Shown here piece by piece: positions 32,581-40,847 of a DNA stretch of 64,000 nucleotides. The translations under genes and the position numbers were made by a program. This stretch comes from Amycolatopsis sp. A133. GTDB lineage: Bacteria; Actinomycetota; Actinomycetes; Mycobacteriales; Pseudonocardiaceae. Position 1 is the first letter of the stretch. Each line of letters opens with the position of its first letter. The DNA is taken from NCBI RefSeq assembly GCF_031082405.1, contig NZ_JAVHJU010000004.1, positions 186,001 to 250,000 of the forward strand, in the 5' to 3' direction. The notes beneath the pieces are model-generated. The model did no database searches. It was not told the DNA's origin and saw only the letters and a list, made by a program, of their open reading frames with translations.

Positions 32581-33265
32581 CGCTCCGGTGTCCCGCCCGC
32601 AGCCGGCTACCGCGGATCAGCCGGGCGACCTCCGGAGCGCGGGTGACGACGAGCCGGTGGTCGCCGTCAACCCACGACACGGCCACGCGCGGACGAGCCG
32701 TTCGACGCCGGCCCGCCAGTTCCGGTTGCGCCACCCCGTACGCCCGGCATCGCCGTCCCCGGCCATCGAGGTGGCCATGATCATGCGGATCGGGCGGTCG
32801 ATCTGTAGGTACCGGTCGAGGATGCCGGCGCGCACCGCCTCGATTTCGAGGTTCGGGTCGAGGAAGTCCTGCGGGGCGAGCAAAACCTGCCGCGCGGTGC
32901 CCTCGGCCTGAGCGAAGGAACGGTTCGGGCACCGGATTCGCCCCATCAACGAGAACGAGCCCGGCCACCCGGTCCGGGTGATCGGCGGCGTAGTGCACGG
33001 CGAGGTCGGCACCCAGGGAGTGCCCGACGAGCGTGGGCCGGGATCCCAGTTTCGTGAGCACGGCCGCAAAATCGCCGAGAAACGCCTCGAAGGTGTACTG
33101 GCGGCCGGGTGAAGAGAGGCCGTGACCCCGGAGATCGAAGGTCACCACTTCGTGGTGGTGACGCAGTATCCCGACGAGTTCACAAAGGTCGGCTTGGGTC
33201 GTGAGGAGGCCGGGACACAGGACGAGCAGTGGTCCCCGGCCCGCGCGGTATCCCAGTCGGGCCAC
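32581..33265 (-). pseudogene. Alpha/beta hydrolase gene with two compensating frameshifts
   Basis: The first half is a normal hydrolase: oxyanion region LLVLCPGLLTTQADL, TFDLRGHGLS, nucleophile in LVGHSLGADLAVHYAADHP. At about 32900-32930 the coding frame shifts (the cap continues as ARQVLLAPQDFLDPNLEIEA in another frame). At about 32665-32700 it shifts back, giving WVDGDHRLVVTRAPEVARL with the expected C-terminal Asp/His region. A single small insertion and deletion would explain this. It precedes the MerR relic in the same direction. Sequencing error is possible, but two events next to another relic favour true decay. Confidence 0.65.
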
Positions 33266-33405
33266 AGGTGTGTAACACCGGCGCGCTCTTCACGACCTTC
33301 TCTGTGTGCTCGCTGCCTTGACCGCAACCTGACGAACGTGTCAACGGCTTCGCAGAAGGCCTACGAGCAGGGCGAACATCGACATCGTGAGGATGATCGG
33401 CAACG

Positions 33406-34734
33406 ATGATGCGACGAGTCATCGAATTCCTCGTGCCGTTGATCGGGCTCGCCGTGTGGTATTTCATCAAAGATCCCGAAGCCGCAGTGGCTGCGGGCAT
33501 CAGCGGCACAGCGCTGTACCTCACGAATTTCCTCATCGAGAAATGGGCGGGTGACCGGCTGCCGGCAAAGACGCCGAAAGCAGCTCCGCGGAGCGAGGCA
33601 CCCCCGCTCCGCCCCCGAACCGACAGGAAGGTCACCACCGGATCGGCCTCACCGGCGAGGGTCGCTGCCCCCACGCCCATCGAACGCAAAATCGCCGTCC
33701 CCCGCGAAAAAAGCCGAAGAGCGAGACCGCTGGTCCGGAGGCGGACGATACTGTTCGCCGGCACATCGGTCGCTGTCGGCGGCGTGGCGTCGTGGCTGAT
33801 CGTCGAAGACAAGCGAGACGACTCGATCCGGACGTTCGCCGGGCACACCGACGTCCTGTTCTCCGTGCGGTTCAGCCCGGACAGCAAGACGCTGGCCACC
33901 GGCAGCATGGACGGGACCGTCCGGTTGTGGGATGTCGAGGCGTCGAGCACCCGGAAGACGCTGACAGTGGACGGACCCATCGGCGGCTTGGGTGACATCC
34001 ATTTCACGCCGGACGGTTCGACCATCATGGCCGGCGCGGGCTGGGCGCCCGGCGTCGGCCAGCAAGTCGTCTTCTGGGACGCGCGGAGCGACAGCCCCAC
34101 CAGGAAGTTCCCGATCCCGGGTAAGCGTTCTCGCTGCGCGATGAGCCCCGACGGCAGGATCGTCGCGGAGGGCGGCGACCAGAAGGTCATCACCCTGCGG
34201 GTCCGCCGGACGTGGCGACCGCTTGGCACGCTGTCCGGACACACGGATGTCGTTTCCGACATCACCTTCAGCCGAGACGGCAAAGCGCTCGCCAGCATCA
34301 GCGCGGACAAGACCGTCCGAGTCTGGGACGTCGGCACCGGGAAAGAGATCGCCTTGACCCGCGACCAGGAAATAAGCAGCTCGGGAGGACAGGTGTCGAT
34401 CAGCCCGGACGGTACCCTCGTCGCCTACACCAAGGGCTACCACGCCACGAACATCTGGCGCCCTTCCGCCGGAGCGGCCGTGCACGCGGTGACCAACGGC
34501 GTGCACCACTTCGCCGGCAACCCGGTGTTCAGCCCCGATCGCCGTCACCTCGCCTGCGTCGATCAGTGGGAGGGTTCCCACGTCATCCGGATCTTCGACG
34601 TCGGCACCGGCGTCGAGGAGAAGATGCTGTACGGACACGAAAGTTCGATAGCGTCGCTCGTCTACAGCCCTGACGGCACGAAGCTGGCGAGCGCCGGTTC
34701 CGACAAAACCGCGCGGCTTTGGTCAGTCGGATAG
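33406..34734 (+). CDS. Membrane-anchored WD40 repeat protein
   Basis: A 442-residue protein with two N-terminal membrane helices (about residues 8-22 and 28-46), a basic Pro/Arg-rich linker, a third helix (about 112-133, TILFAGTSVAVGGVASWLIV) and then about seven WD40-type blades (FAGHTDVLFSVRFSPDSKTLA, MDGTVRLWDVE, ADKTVRVWDVGTG, SDKTARLWSVG), one beta-propeller. There is no ATPase domain, unlike the STAND protein 3 kb upstream. Codon use is less GC-rich than in the flanking housekeeping genes, suggesting transfer. Start ATG 33406 with a modest GAGGA site. It could be a membrane scaffold or sensor; the function is unknown. Confidence 0.8.
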   Translation: MMRRVIEFLVPLIGLAVWYFIKDPEAAVAAGISGTALYLTNFLIEKWAGDRLPAKTPKAAPRSEAPPLRPRTDRKVTTGSASPARVAAPTPIERKIAVPREKSRRARPLVRRRTILFAGTSVAVGGVASWLIVEDKRDDSIRTFAGHTDVLFSVRFSPDSKTLATGSMDGTVRLWDVEASSTRKTLTVDGPIGGLGDIHFTPDGSTIMAGAGWAPGVGQQVVFWDARSDSPTRKFPIPGKRSRCAMSPDGRIVAEGGDQKVITLRVRRTWRPLGTLSGHTDVVSDITFSRDGKALASISADKTVRVWDVGTGKEIALTRDQEISSSGGQVSISPDGTLVAYTKGYHATNIWRPSAGAAVHAVTNGVHHFAGNPVFSPDRRHLACVDQWEGSHVIRIFDVGTGVEEKMLYGHESSIASLVYSPDGTKLASAGSDKTARLWSVG

Positions 34735-34977
34735 CGAATTCAGGCGTTGGCCGCGGGCCGGCTTGGTGAAGTGTGGACGTCTCGCGTGTACGACCGGAGC
34801 CGGCAGACCGCGTTGGAGAGACAACCCGGGCGATCCTCCGGGCGTCACCGTCATGAGAGACATCCCACGGCGGAATCCGTCCACCGGATCGTCCACAAAG
34901 CGGCCGCTTACAATGGGCAGGACCGGGCCGGCCGTCTTGGCCGCCGCTGGGGCGGGGCGATCTGGGAGGATCACCGG
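34735..34977. other. Intergenic stretch without a gene
   Basis: No convincing reading frame or known motif. It contains an isolated TACAAT (34909-34914) that could be a -10 box for the TetR gene at 34978, but no matching -35 sequence is evident. Confidence 0.3.
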
Positions 34978-35607
34978 ATGACGATGTCGCTGTCGGCCGA
35001 ACTGTGGCCGGACGTGCAGCCGGAAACCGCGCGGCGGCTCATGCTGGCCGGGGTGGAAGCCTTCGCCCAGCGGGGGTACCACGCCACCACCACGCGGGAC
35101 ATCGCCGGCGCCGCGGGGATGTCGCCCGCCGCGCTCTACGTGCACTTTCCCTCCAAGGCCGCGCTGCTGTTCGCCATCAGCCGGTACGGCCACGAGCAGA
35201 CCCTCGCGCTCGTCGAAAACGTCGTCGCGAAGGAGTCCGATCCCGTCGCGCGGATCCGGCTCATCGTCGAGGACTTCGTGGCCTGGCACGCGCGGCGCCA
35301 CACCGTCGCCCGGGTTGTCCAGTACGAGCTGCAGGCGCTGCCCGAGCAGGAGTTCGAGGTGGTCGCCGCGCTGCGGCGGCGGATCGAGCGCATCGTGCGC
35401 GAAGTCATCACCGAGGGCGCCGACGGCGGCGTGTTCACGGTGTCCGACCCGCACGTCGCCGCCCGGGCGGTGCTTTCGCTGGGCGTCGACGTCGCCCGCT
35501 GGTACAGCGAGCGCGCCCGGCAGACGCCGACCGCGCTGGGCCAGGAGTACGGCGGGCTGGTGCTGCGGATGCTCGGCGTCGCCACCGAGACGCCGGTCAC
35601 AGAATAA
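34978..35607 (+). CDS. TetR/AcrR-family transcriptional regulator
   Basis: A 209-residue regulator. The TetR helix-turn-helix occupies residues about 15-60 (FAQRGYHATTTRDIAGAAGMSPAALYVHFPSKAALL), followed by an all-helical ligand domain with FVAWHARRHTVARVVQYELQAL. GGGAGGA precedes ATG 34978. The ligand pocket type recalls regulators of acyl-CoA metabolism, but no target gene adjoins it, so the assignment is general. Confidence 0.88.
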   Translation: MTMSLSAELWPDVQPETARRLMLAGVEAFAQRGYHATTTRDIAGAAGMSPAALYVHFPSKAALLFAISRYGHEQTLALVENVVAKESDPVARIRLIVEDFVAWHARRHTVARVVQYELQALPEQEFEVVAALRRRIERIVREVITEGADGGVFTVSDPHVAARAVLSLGVDVARWYSERARQTPTALGQEYGGLVLRMLGVATETPVTE

Positions 35608-35615
35608 GCAGTCGT

Positions 35616-36563
35616 TCAGCGAGCGGCCTCGCCGTACCGGCGGGCCAGGAGCGCGAAGGCGTCCTTCAGCTCCTCCGGCCCCACGACCTCGATGTCGGCG
35701 TCGAACCGCCCGATCGTCGCCGCCAGCCCGGTCCACGACCACGCCCCGAGCACCAGCCGGCAGCGGTCCGGGCCGAGTTCCTCCACCACCCCGTCCCTGG
35801 CGTATTCGGACACCACGTGCGCCGGCCGGCCGAGGATCACCTCGCCCCGGCACGGCCAGTCCCCGGAGAGGTCGCGGCCCGAGAACCGGCTCGCGACGAA
35901 GGCGGCCACGTCGCCGCCGGGCAGCTCGCGCGGGGCGAAGCGCGGCCCGGCCGGGATCCGGGGCGTGATCCGGTCGACGCGGAAGGTGCGCCAGTCGCCG
36001 CGGTCGAGGTCCCACGCGACGAGGTACCAGCGCCCGCCCCAGGTCACCAGGTGGTGCGGCTCCGCCCGGCGCGGCGGACCGGCCGAGGACGCGTGGTCGA
36101 ACCGCAGCACCTCGCGGGCCTGCACAGCCGCGCTCAGGGTGGCGAGCACGGCCGGATCGACCGGAGGCACCGCCGGGGAAACGGCGGTGACGTGCAGCGC
36201 GTCGACGCGGTGGCGCAGCCGGGCCGGCATGACCTGCCGGACGGTGGTCAGCGCCCGGGCCGCGGCTTCCCCGAGCCCGCCGCCGGCCGCGGTGCGCAGC
36301 GCGACGGCGAGGGCCACGGCCTGGTCGTCGTCGAACAGCAGCGGCGGCAGTTCCGAGCCGGCGCCGAGCCGGTAGCCGCCGTCGGGGCCCTTGGTGGTGG
36401 TGATCGGGTAACCGAGCTCCCGCAGGCGGTCGACGTCGCGGCGCACGGTGCGCTCGCTGACCTCCAGGCGCCCGGCCAGGAGCGGGCCCGGCCAGTCCCG
36501 GCGGGTCTGGAGGAGCGAGAGCAGGGCGAGCAGCCGCGCGGAGGTTTTCGGCACGGCTGTCAT
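35616..36563 (-). CDS. WYL-domain transcriptional regulator (first of two)
   Basis: A 315-residue regulator with an N-terminal HTH_11/DeoR-like domain (LLALLSLLQTRRDWPGPLLAGRLEVSERTVRRDVDRLRELGYPI) and a WYL domain (GGRWYLVAWDLDRGDWRTFRVDRI) plus the WCX C-terminal extension. WYL domains bind small molecules or nucleic-acid ends. It is divergent from a DinB gene, with a perfect 10-bp-arm palindrome between them. The second WYL protein at 38290 is closely similar, so the pair probably arose by duplication. Confidence 0.9.
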   Translation of the reverse strand: MTAVPKTSARLLALLSLLQTRRDWPGPLLAGRLEVSERTVRRDVDRLRELGYPITTTKGPDGGYRLGAGSELPPLLFDDDQAVALAVALRTAAGGGLGEAAARALTTVRQVMPARLRHRVDALHVTAVSPAVPPVDPAVLATLSAAVQAREVLRFDHASSAGPPRRAEPHHLVTWGGRWYLVAWDLDRGDWRTFRVDRITPRIPAGPRFAPRELPGGDVAAFVASRFSGRDLSGDWPCRGEVILGRPAHVVSEYARDGVVEELGPDRCRLVLGAWSWTGLAATIGRFDADIEVVGPEELKDAFALLARRYGEAAR

Positions 36564-36573
36564 CTTGCCCGCA

Positions 36574-36598
36574 GTAGCGGACACACCCTGTCCGCTAC
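36574..36598. promoter_or_regulatory. Perfect inverted repeat between WYL gene 1 and the DinB operon
   Basis: GTAGCGGACA (36574-36583) and TGTCCGCTAC (36589-36598) are perfect 10-base arms separated by CACCC. The palindrome fills most of the 54-base gap between two divergent starts, so a bound WYL regulator could control both genes at once. Confidence 0.65.
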
Positions 36599-36617
36599 CC
36601 CTGACACGGTGGTCCTC

Positions 36618-37172
36618 GTGCAGAACGAAACCGAACGCCACGACCTGATCGCCGAACTGGCGGCCGCCCGCGCCGCCCTGATCGCCACCACCCACGGGCT
36701 CACCGACGAGCAGGCCGGCGCCCGCCCGACCGTCAGCGAGCTGTGCCTGGGCGGGCTCGTCAAACACGTCGCCGCCATCGAAGAAGGTTGGCTGCGCTTT
36801 GTCGTCGACGGCCCCTCGGCGCTGCGCTACGACCTCCCCGAGGGCGTGACCTGGGCGGACATGGCCGCCGGAACCGCCCGCGAATTCCCGCAGTGGGCGA
36901 TCGACCACCAGAACGCCTTCCGGATGCTGCCCGGCGAGACGCTGGCCGAGGTCCTCGCGCGCTACGAGGACGTCGCCAAGCGCAGCGAGGAAATCGTCAT
37001 GACCGTCCCCGACCTGTCCACGACGCACCCGCTGCCGGAAGCGCCGTGGAACGCACCGGGCGCGGTGCAGAGCGTGCGGCGGGTGCTGATGCACGTCATC
37101 GCGGAGACCGCCCAGCACGCCGGCCACGCGGACATCCTGCGCGAGACGCTCGACGGCCGGAAGTCGACGTGA
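36618..37172 (+). CDS. DinB-family protein (mycothiol-transferase-like)
   Basis: A 184-residue four-helix-bundle protein with the DinB metal histidines in HVAAIEEGW, AIDHQNAF and AETAQHAGHAD. The family includes mycothiol-dependent S-transferases and other small-molecule modifiers. The start is probably GTG 36618 with little leader (a GTG at 36609 is also in frame), and its stop overlaps the AlkZ-like gene. It is likely controlled by the WYL regulator across the palindrome. Confidence 0.82.
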   Translation: MQNETERHDLIAELAAARAALIATTHGLTDEQAGARPTVSELCLGGLVKHVAAIEEGWLRFVVDGPSALRYDLPEGVTWADMAAGTAREFPQWAIDHQNAFRMLPGETLAEVLARYEDVAKRSEEIVMTVPDLSTTHPLPEAPWNAPGAVQSVRRVLMHVIAETAQHAGHADILRETLDGRKST

Positions 37173-38257
37173 CCGTCCTGGACACGCGGGCGCTCAACCG
37201 CGCGACGCTGGCCCGGCAGCTGCTGCTCGACCGCACCGGCCTGCCCGTGCTCGACGCCGTCGCGCACCTCGGCGGGCTGCAGGCGCAGGAGCCGCAGGAG
37301 CCGTTCACCGGGCTGTGGTCGCGGCTGCGCGCGTTCGACCCGGCGGCGCTGGACACGCTGCTGACCGGGCGGCACGTGGTGCGGACGCACCTGATGCGCC
37401 GGACCGTCCACCTGCTCACCGCCGGTGACGTGCTGGCGTGGCGGAGCCGGTTCGACACGATGTTGTGCCGGCGTGTCCTCGGCACCTACCGCCGCGAGCT
37501 CGAGGGAGTGGATCTCGCCGAGCTCGCGGCGGCGGGCCGGGCGGTGCTGGCCGACGGCGAGCCCCGCTCGATGGGTGAGCTCGCGCGGGCGGTCGCCGGC
37601 CGGTGGCCCGCCCCGGGCCCGCGGGCGCTCGGCGAACTGCTGGTCGCCGGGCTGATCCCGTCGGTGCAGCTGCCGCCGCGCGGGCTGTGGCGCACCAAGG
37701 CGGGTGTGCGGAACCTTCCGCTGGCCGCGTGGCTCGGCCGCGACGCCGACCCGCTCGACCCGGCGGACGGCGCCGGACGGGCGCTGGTGCGGCGCTACCT
37801 GGCGGCGTTCGGCCCGGCCGCCACGGCGGACCTGCGCGCGTGGTGCGGCCTGACCGGGTTGCCGCCGGCGGTGAAGGCGCTGCGCGAGGAGCTGGTGGTC
37901 TTCCGCGACGAGCGGGGACGCGAGCTGCTCGACCTGCCCGGAGCCCCGCGCCCCGACCCGGACACGCCCGCCCCGGTGCGGTTCCTGCCGGCGTTCGACA
38001 ACTCGATCCTCGGCTACGACGACCGCTCCCGCATCATCGACGACGCCCACCGCGGGCTGTCGGTCGCGGGCGAGCGGGTGGTGCTGGTGGACGGCCGCGT
38101 CTCGGCGACGTGGACGCTGGCAGCCGACGCGGTGGTGGTGCGCCCGCTGCGGCCGCTGACGAAGGCCGAACGCGAGGAGGTCACCGCCGAAGGCAGCGAC
38201 CTGGCCGCCTTCTTGACCGACCGCGAGAGCGACCGCGTACGGGTGGAACCCGGCTGA
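37169..38257 (+). CDS. AlkZ/YcaQ-type winged-helix (HTH_42) protein, probable DNA glycosylase relative
   Basis: A 362-residue protein of the HTH_42 superfamily. The N-terminal HLGGLQAQEPQEPFTGLWSRL contains the QxQ element that in AlkZ enzymes lies in the active site. RTHLMRRTVHLLTAGD and the late FLPAFDNSILGYDDRSRI are family-typical. Members unhook DNA crosslinks or excise alkylated bases, and some protect producers of genotoxic natural products. GTG 37169 overlaps the DinB stop (GTGA), so both are co-translated under WYL control. Confidence 0.82.
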   Translation: MTVLDTRALNRATLARQLLLDRTGLPVLDAVAHLGGLQAQEPQEPFTGLWSRLRAFDPAALDTLLTGRHVVRTHLMRRTVHLLTAGDVLAWRSRFDTMLCRRVLGTYRRELEGVDLAELAAAGRAVLADGEPRSMGELARAVAGRWPAPGPRALGELLVAGLIPSVQLPPRGLWRTKAGVRNLPLAAWLGRDADPLDPADGAGRALVRRYLAAFGPAATADLRAWCGLTGLPPAVKALREELVVFRDERGRELLDLPGAPRPDPDTPAPVRFLPAFDNSILGYDDRSRIIDDAHRGLSVAGERVVLVDGRVSATWTLAADAVVVRPLRPLTKAEREEVTAEGSDLAAFLTDRESDRVRVEPG

Positions 38258-38289
38258 GCCGTGGCCGCCCTCCCGCGACCTGGGCCGGG

Positions 38290-39246
38290 TCACCCCACCG
38301 CCCGCGCGAACCGCTCCGCCACCTCCCGCAACCGCTCGACCAGCCCCGGCGGCGCCTCCTCGACGACGAAGTCGTAACCCCACTGGGCCAGGTGGTACGG
38401 CACGGTGTCCAGGGTGTTCGCCCCGGTCCGGACCCGGCAGCTGTGCTCGTCGATCCCCTCGACCACCCCGGCGGTCGGCGGGATCCGGCGCGCCAGCACC
38501 GCGGCCGGGGCGGCGACCCGCAGCACCAGCTGGTGCGGGTAGGGCGCCGTGGAAATCTGCCGGGAGACGTACGCCGCGAGGTCTTCGGCCGGGGGTTCGC
38601 GCGGGGTGAACCGGAAACCCGCGGCCGGCGCCCCGGCGATCCGGTCGACCCGGAACGTGCGCCAGTCCGCGCGATCGAGGTCGAAGGCGACCAGGTACCA
38701 GCGCCGCCCCGTGTGGACGAGGCGCAGCGGCTCCACCGCCCGCTCCGTCGAGGCGCCGGACCGGTCTCCGTAGCCGAAGCGCAGCCGCTCGTGGTCGCGG
38801 CAGGCCGCGGCGATCGTGGTCAGCACCGACGCGTCCACCGTCGGGCCGGCCCCGGGCAGCGACACCGTCGCCGCGTGCAGCGCACCGACCCGCGGCCGCA
38901 GCCGCGCCGGCAGCACCTGCTCCAGCTTCGCCAGCGCGCGCACCGACGTCTCCTCGATGCCGCTGACCGTCCCGCTCGCCGCCGTGCGCAGGCCCACCGC
39001 GACCGCGACGGCTTCGTCGTCGTCCAGCAGCAGCGGCGGCAACGCGGCACCCGCGCCGAGCCGGTAGCCGCCCGCCACCCCCGGCGTCGCGTGCACGGGG
39101 TACCCCAGGGAACGCAGCCGCTCGACGTCCCGGCGGATCGTGCGGACGTCGACCTCGAGCCGGGTCGCGAGGTCCGCGCCCGGCCAGTCCCGGCGAGCCT
39201 GCAGCAGGGAAAGCAGGCGGAGCAGGCGTTCCGAAGTGCCGTACAT
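38290..39246 (-). CDS. WYL-domain transcriptional regulator (second of two)
   Basis: A 318-residue regulator with the same layout as the one at 35616-36563: HTH (LLRLLSLLQARRDWPGADLATRLEVDVRTIRRDVERLRSLGYPV), WYL region (GRRWYLVAFDLDRADWRTFRVDRI) and C-terminal WCX extension. Start ATG 39246 has no ribosome site and is overlapped by a palindrome, so the message may be leaderless. It is divergent from the deaminase-oxygenase pair. Confidence 0.9.
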   Translation of the reverse strand: MYGTSERLLRLLSLLQARRDWPGADLATRLEVDVRTIRRDVERLRSLGYPVHATPGVAGGYRLGAGAALPPLLLDDDEAVAVAVGLRTAASGTVSGIEETSVRALAKLEQVLPARLRPRVGALHAATVSLPGAGPTVDASVLTTIAAACRDHERLRFGYGDRSGASTERAVEPLRLVHTGRRWYLVAFDLDRADWRTFRVDRIAGAPAAGFRFTPREPPAEDLAAYVSRQISTAPYPHQLVLRVAAPAAVLARRIPPTAGVVEGIDEHSCRVRTGANTLDTVPYHLAQWGYDFVVEEAPPGLVERLREVAERFARAVG

Positions 39247-39262
39247 GGCACGCAGTGTGCCA
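39246..39262. promoter_or_regulatory. Inverted repeat at the start of WYL gene 2
   Basis: TGGCAC and GTGCCA are perfect six-base arms around GCAGT, touching the first base of the start codon. As for the first WYL gene, this suggests autoregulation. Confidence 0.4.
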
Positions 39263-39356
39263 GACATCGAGGACAGAACCGGTCCGCGATTCGCCGGAAG
39301 GTGCCGTCGGAGGGCCGAACACTTGCCAGGCACCGCCCCGGGCGAAAGAGTGACGC

Positions 39357-39815
39357 ATGCCGATCGACCCGCACACCCTGCTCGCCGTCGCCCGCGAAGA
39401 AGCCGAACTGGGCCGGGCCGAAGGGGGCGTGCCGATCGGGGCCGCGCTGTTCGACACCGCCGGCACGCTGCTGGGCCGCGGGCACAACCGGCGCGTGCAG
39501 GACGGCGACCCGTCGATGCACGCCGAGACCGCGGCGTTCCGCAACGCCGGCCGCCGCCCGCACTACCGCGACACGATCATGGTCACGACGCTCTCGCCGT
39601 GCTGGTACTGCTCCGGGCTCGTCCGTCAGTTCGGTATCGGGCGCGTCGTCATCGGTGAGGCCGAAACGTTCCACGGCGGTCACGACTGGCTCGCCGGGCT
39701 CGGGGTGGAGATCACCCTGCTCGACGATCCCGGCTGCACCGCGCTGATGACGGAGTTCATCGCCGCGCGCCCGGACCTCTGGTTCGAGGACATCGGGGTC
39801 GAAAAGTCCGAATAG
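39357..39815 (+). CDS. Cytosine/guanine-deaminase-family nucleoside deaminase
   Basis: A 152-residue zinc deaminase with the HAE motif (His55, Glu57 proton shuttle) and PCWYC (Cys82, Cys85). The sequence SPCWYCSGLVRQFGIGRVVIGE and the length resemble yeast-type cytosine deaminase, which converts cytosine to uracil, although other heteroaromatic amines are possible. ATG 39357 follows AAAGAG. It precedes the 2OG oxygenase, separated by a 60-base block of short tandem repeats. Confidence 0.85.
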   Translation: MPIDPHTLLAVAREEAELGRAEGGVPIGAALFDTAGTLLGRGHNRRVQDGDPSMHAETAAFRNAGRRPHYRDTIMVTTLSPCWYCSGLVRQFGIGRVVIGEAETFHGGHDWLAGLGVEITLLDDPGCTALMTEFIAARPDLWFEDIGVEKSE

Positions 39816-39817
39816 GA

Positions 39818-39877
39818 CAGTGTTGACCAACGGCAGTGTTGAACAACAGCAGTGGGACAACAGCAGTGCCTGACAGG
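39818..39877 (+). repeat. Four imperfect tandem CAGTG repeats between deaminase and oxygenase genes
   Basis: Units at 39818-39833, 39834-39849, 39850-39863 and 39864-39877 follow the pattern CAGTGttGAaCAACaG; the third and fourth are two bases shorter. The array fills the gap up to the ribosome site of the oxygenase. It may bind a protein or reflect replication slippage. Confidence 0.6.
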
Positions 39878-39884
39878 AGCCGGT

Positions 39885-40847
39885 ATGCCGTCATCCGTTC
39901 CGCTCGTGGACCTTTCGCCGTGGTTCGCGGGCACGTCCGAGGGCCGGGCCGAGGTGGCGGGGCGGATCGACACCGCGCTGCGCGAGTCCGGCTTCCTGCT
40001 GGTCACCGGGCACGGCGTGCCGGACGAGCTGCGCCACCGGACCCGGGAGCTGGCGCGGGAGTTCTTCGCGCTGCCCGAGGACGTCAAGCAGCGCTACGCC
40101 GTCACGGTCGGCGGCCGCGGCTGGCTGCCGCCGGGCGTCGAGGCCAACGGGTACGCCGAGGGCACCGAGACCCCGCCGGACCTCAAGGAGTCCTACTCGG
40201 CGGGCGCCGACACGCACACCGGCGTCGCCGAGATCGACGGGTTCTGGTTCCAGTCCAACGTCTGGCCGCACGAGGTGCCGGGCCTGGGCGAGGCGGCCAC
40301 GGAGTACATGCGCCGGATGCGGGCGCTGTCGGACCACCTGCTGGAGATCTTCGCCGCGGCGCTCGGCCTCGCCCAGAGCCACTTCACCCGGCACACCGGG
40401 CACCCGACGTACACGTTCAACATCAACTGGTACCCGCCGATGACTCGCGTCGGCCCGCCCGCGCCGGACCAGTTCCGGATCGGCCCGCACACCGACTTCG
40501 GCACGGTCACCGTGCTCGACCGCCAGGCCGGGGTCGGCGGGCTGCAGGTCTGCACGGCCGACGGCGAGTGGGTGGACGCGCCCTTCCACCCGGACGCGTT
40601 CACGGTGAACATCGGCGACCTGATGGCCCGCTGGACCGGCGACCGCTGGCGCTCGACGCGCCACCGCGTCCTCCCGCCGGCGGCGATGGCACCGGACGAG
40701 GACCTGGTGTCCCTGATCTTCTTCTACGAAACCGACCACAACGCGCGGATCACGTCGCTCGCGCCGCCGCTCGGCACCCGGACCTACCCCGAAGTGATCG
40801 CGTCGGACTACCTGAAAGAGAAGCTCGACGCCATCACGATGAGCTGA
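39885..40847 (+). CDS. 2-oxoglutarate/Fe(II)-dependent oxygenase, isopenicillin N synthase family
   Basis: A 320-residue oxygenase with the N-terminal DIOX_N domain (VPLVDLSPWF, GFLLVTGHGVPDELR) and the iron triad His202-x-Asp204 (GPHTDFGTVTVLD) and His260 (STRHRVL). Ser/Arg of the cosubstrate site lie in NARITS. Such enzymes hydroxylate or desaturate small molecules; some relatives act on nucleobases or amino acids. The neighbouring deaminase may share the pathway. ATG 39885 has ACAGGAG upstream. The 3' end overlaps the convergent cyclase gene by 14 bases. Confidence 0.85.
   Translation: MPSSVPLVDLSPWFAGTSEGRAEVAGRIDTALRESGFLLVTGHGVPDELRHRTRELAREFFALPEDVKQRYAVTVGGRGWLPPGVEANGYAEGTETPPDLKESYSAGADTHTGVAEIDGFWFQSNVWPHEVPGLGEAATEYMRRMRALSDHLLEIFAAALGLAQSHFTRHTGHPTYTFNINWYPPMTRVGPPAPDQFRIGPHTDFGTVTVLDRQAGVGGLQVCTADGEWVDAPFHPDAFTVNIGDLMARWTGDRWRSTRHRVLPPAAMAPDEDLVSLIFFYETDHNARITSLAPPLGTRTYPEVIASDYLKEKLDAITMS

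Noticed and set aside
39818..39877. CRISPR array
   Set aside because: The units are contiguous, with no spacers, short and imperfect, and no cas gene is present.
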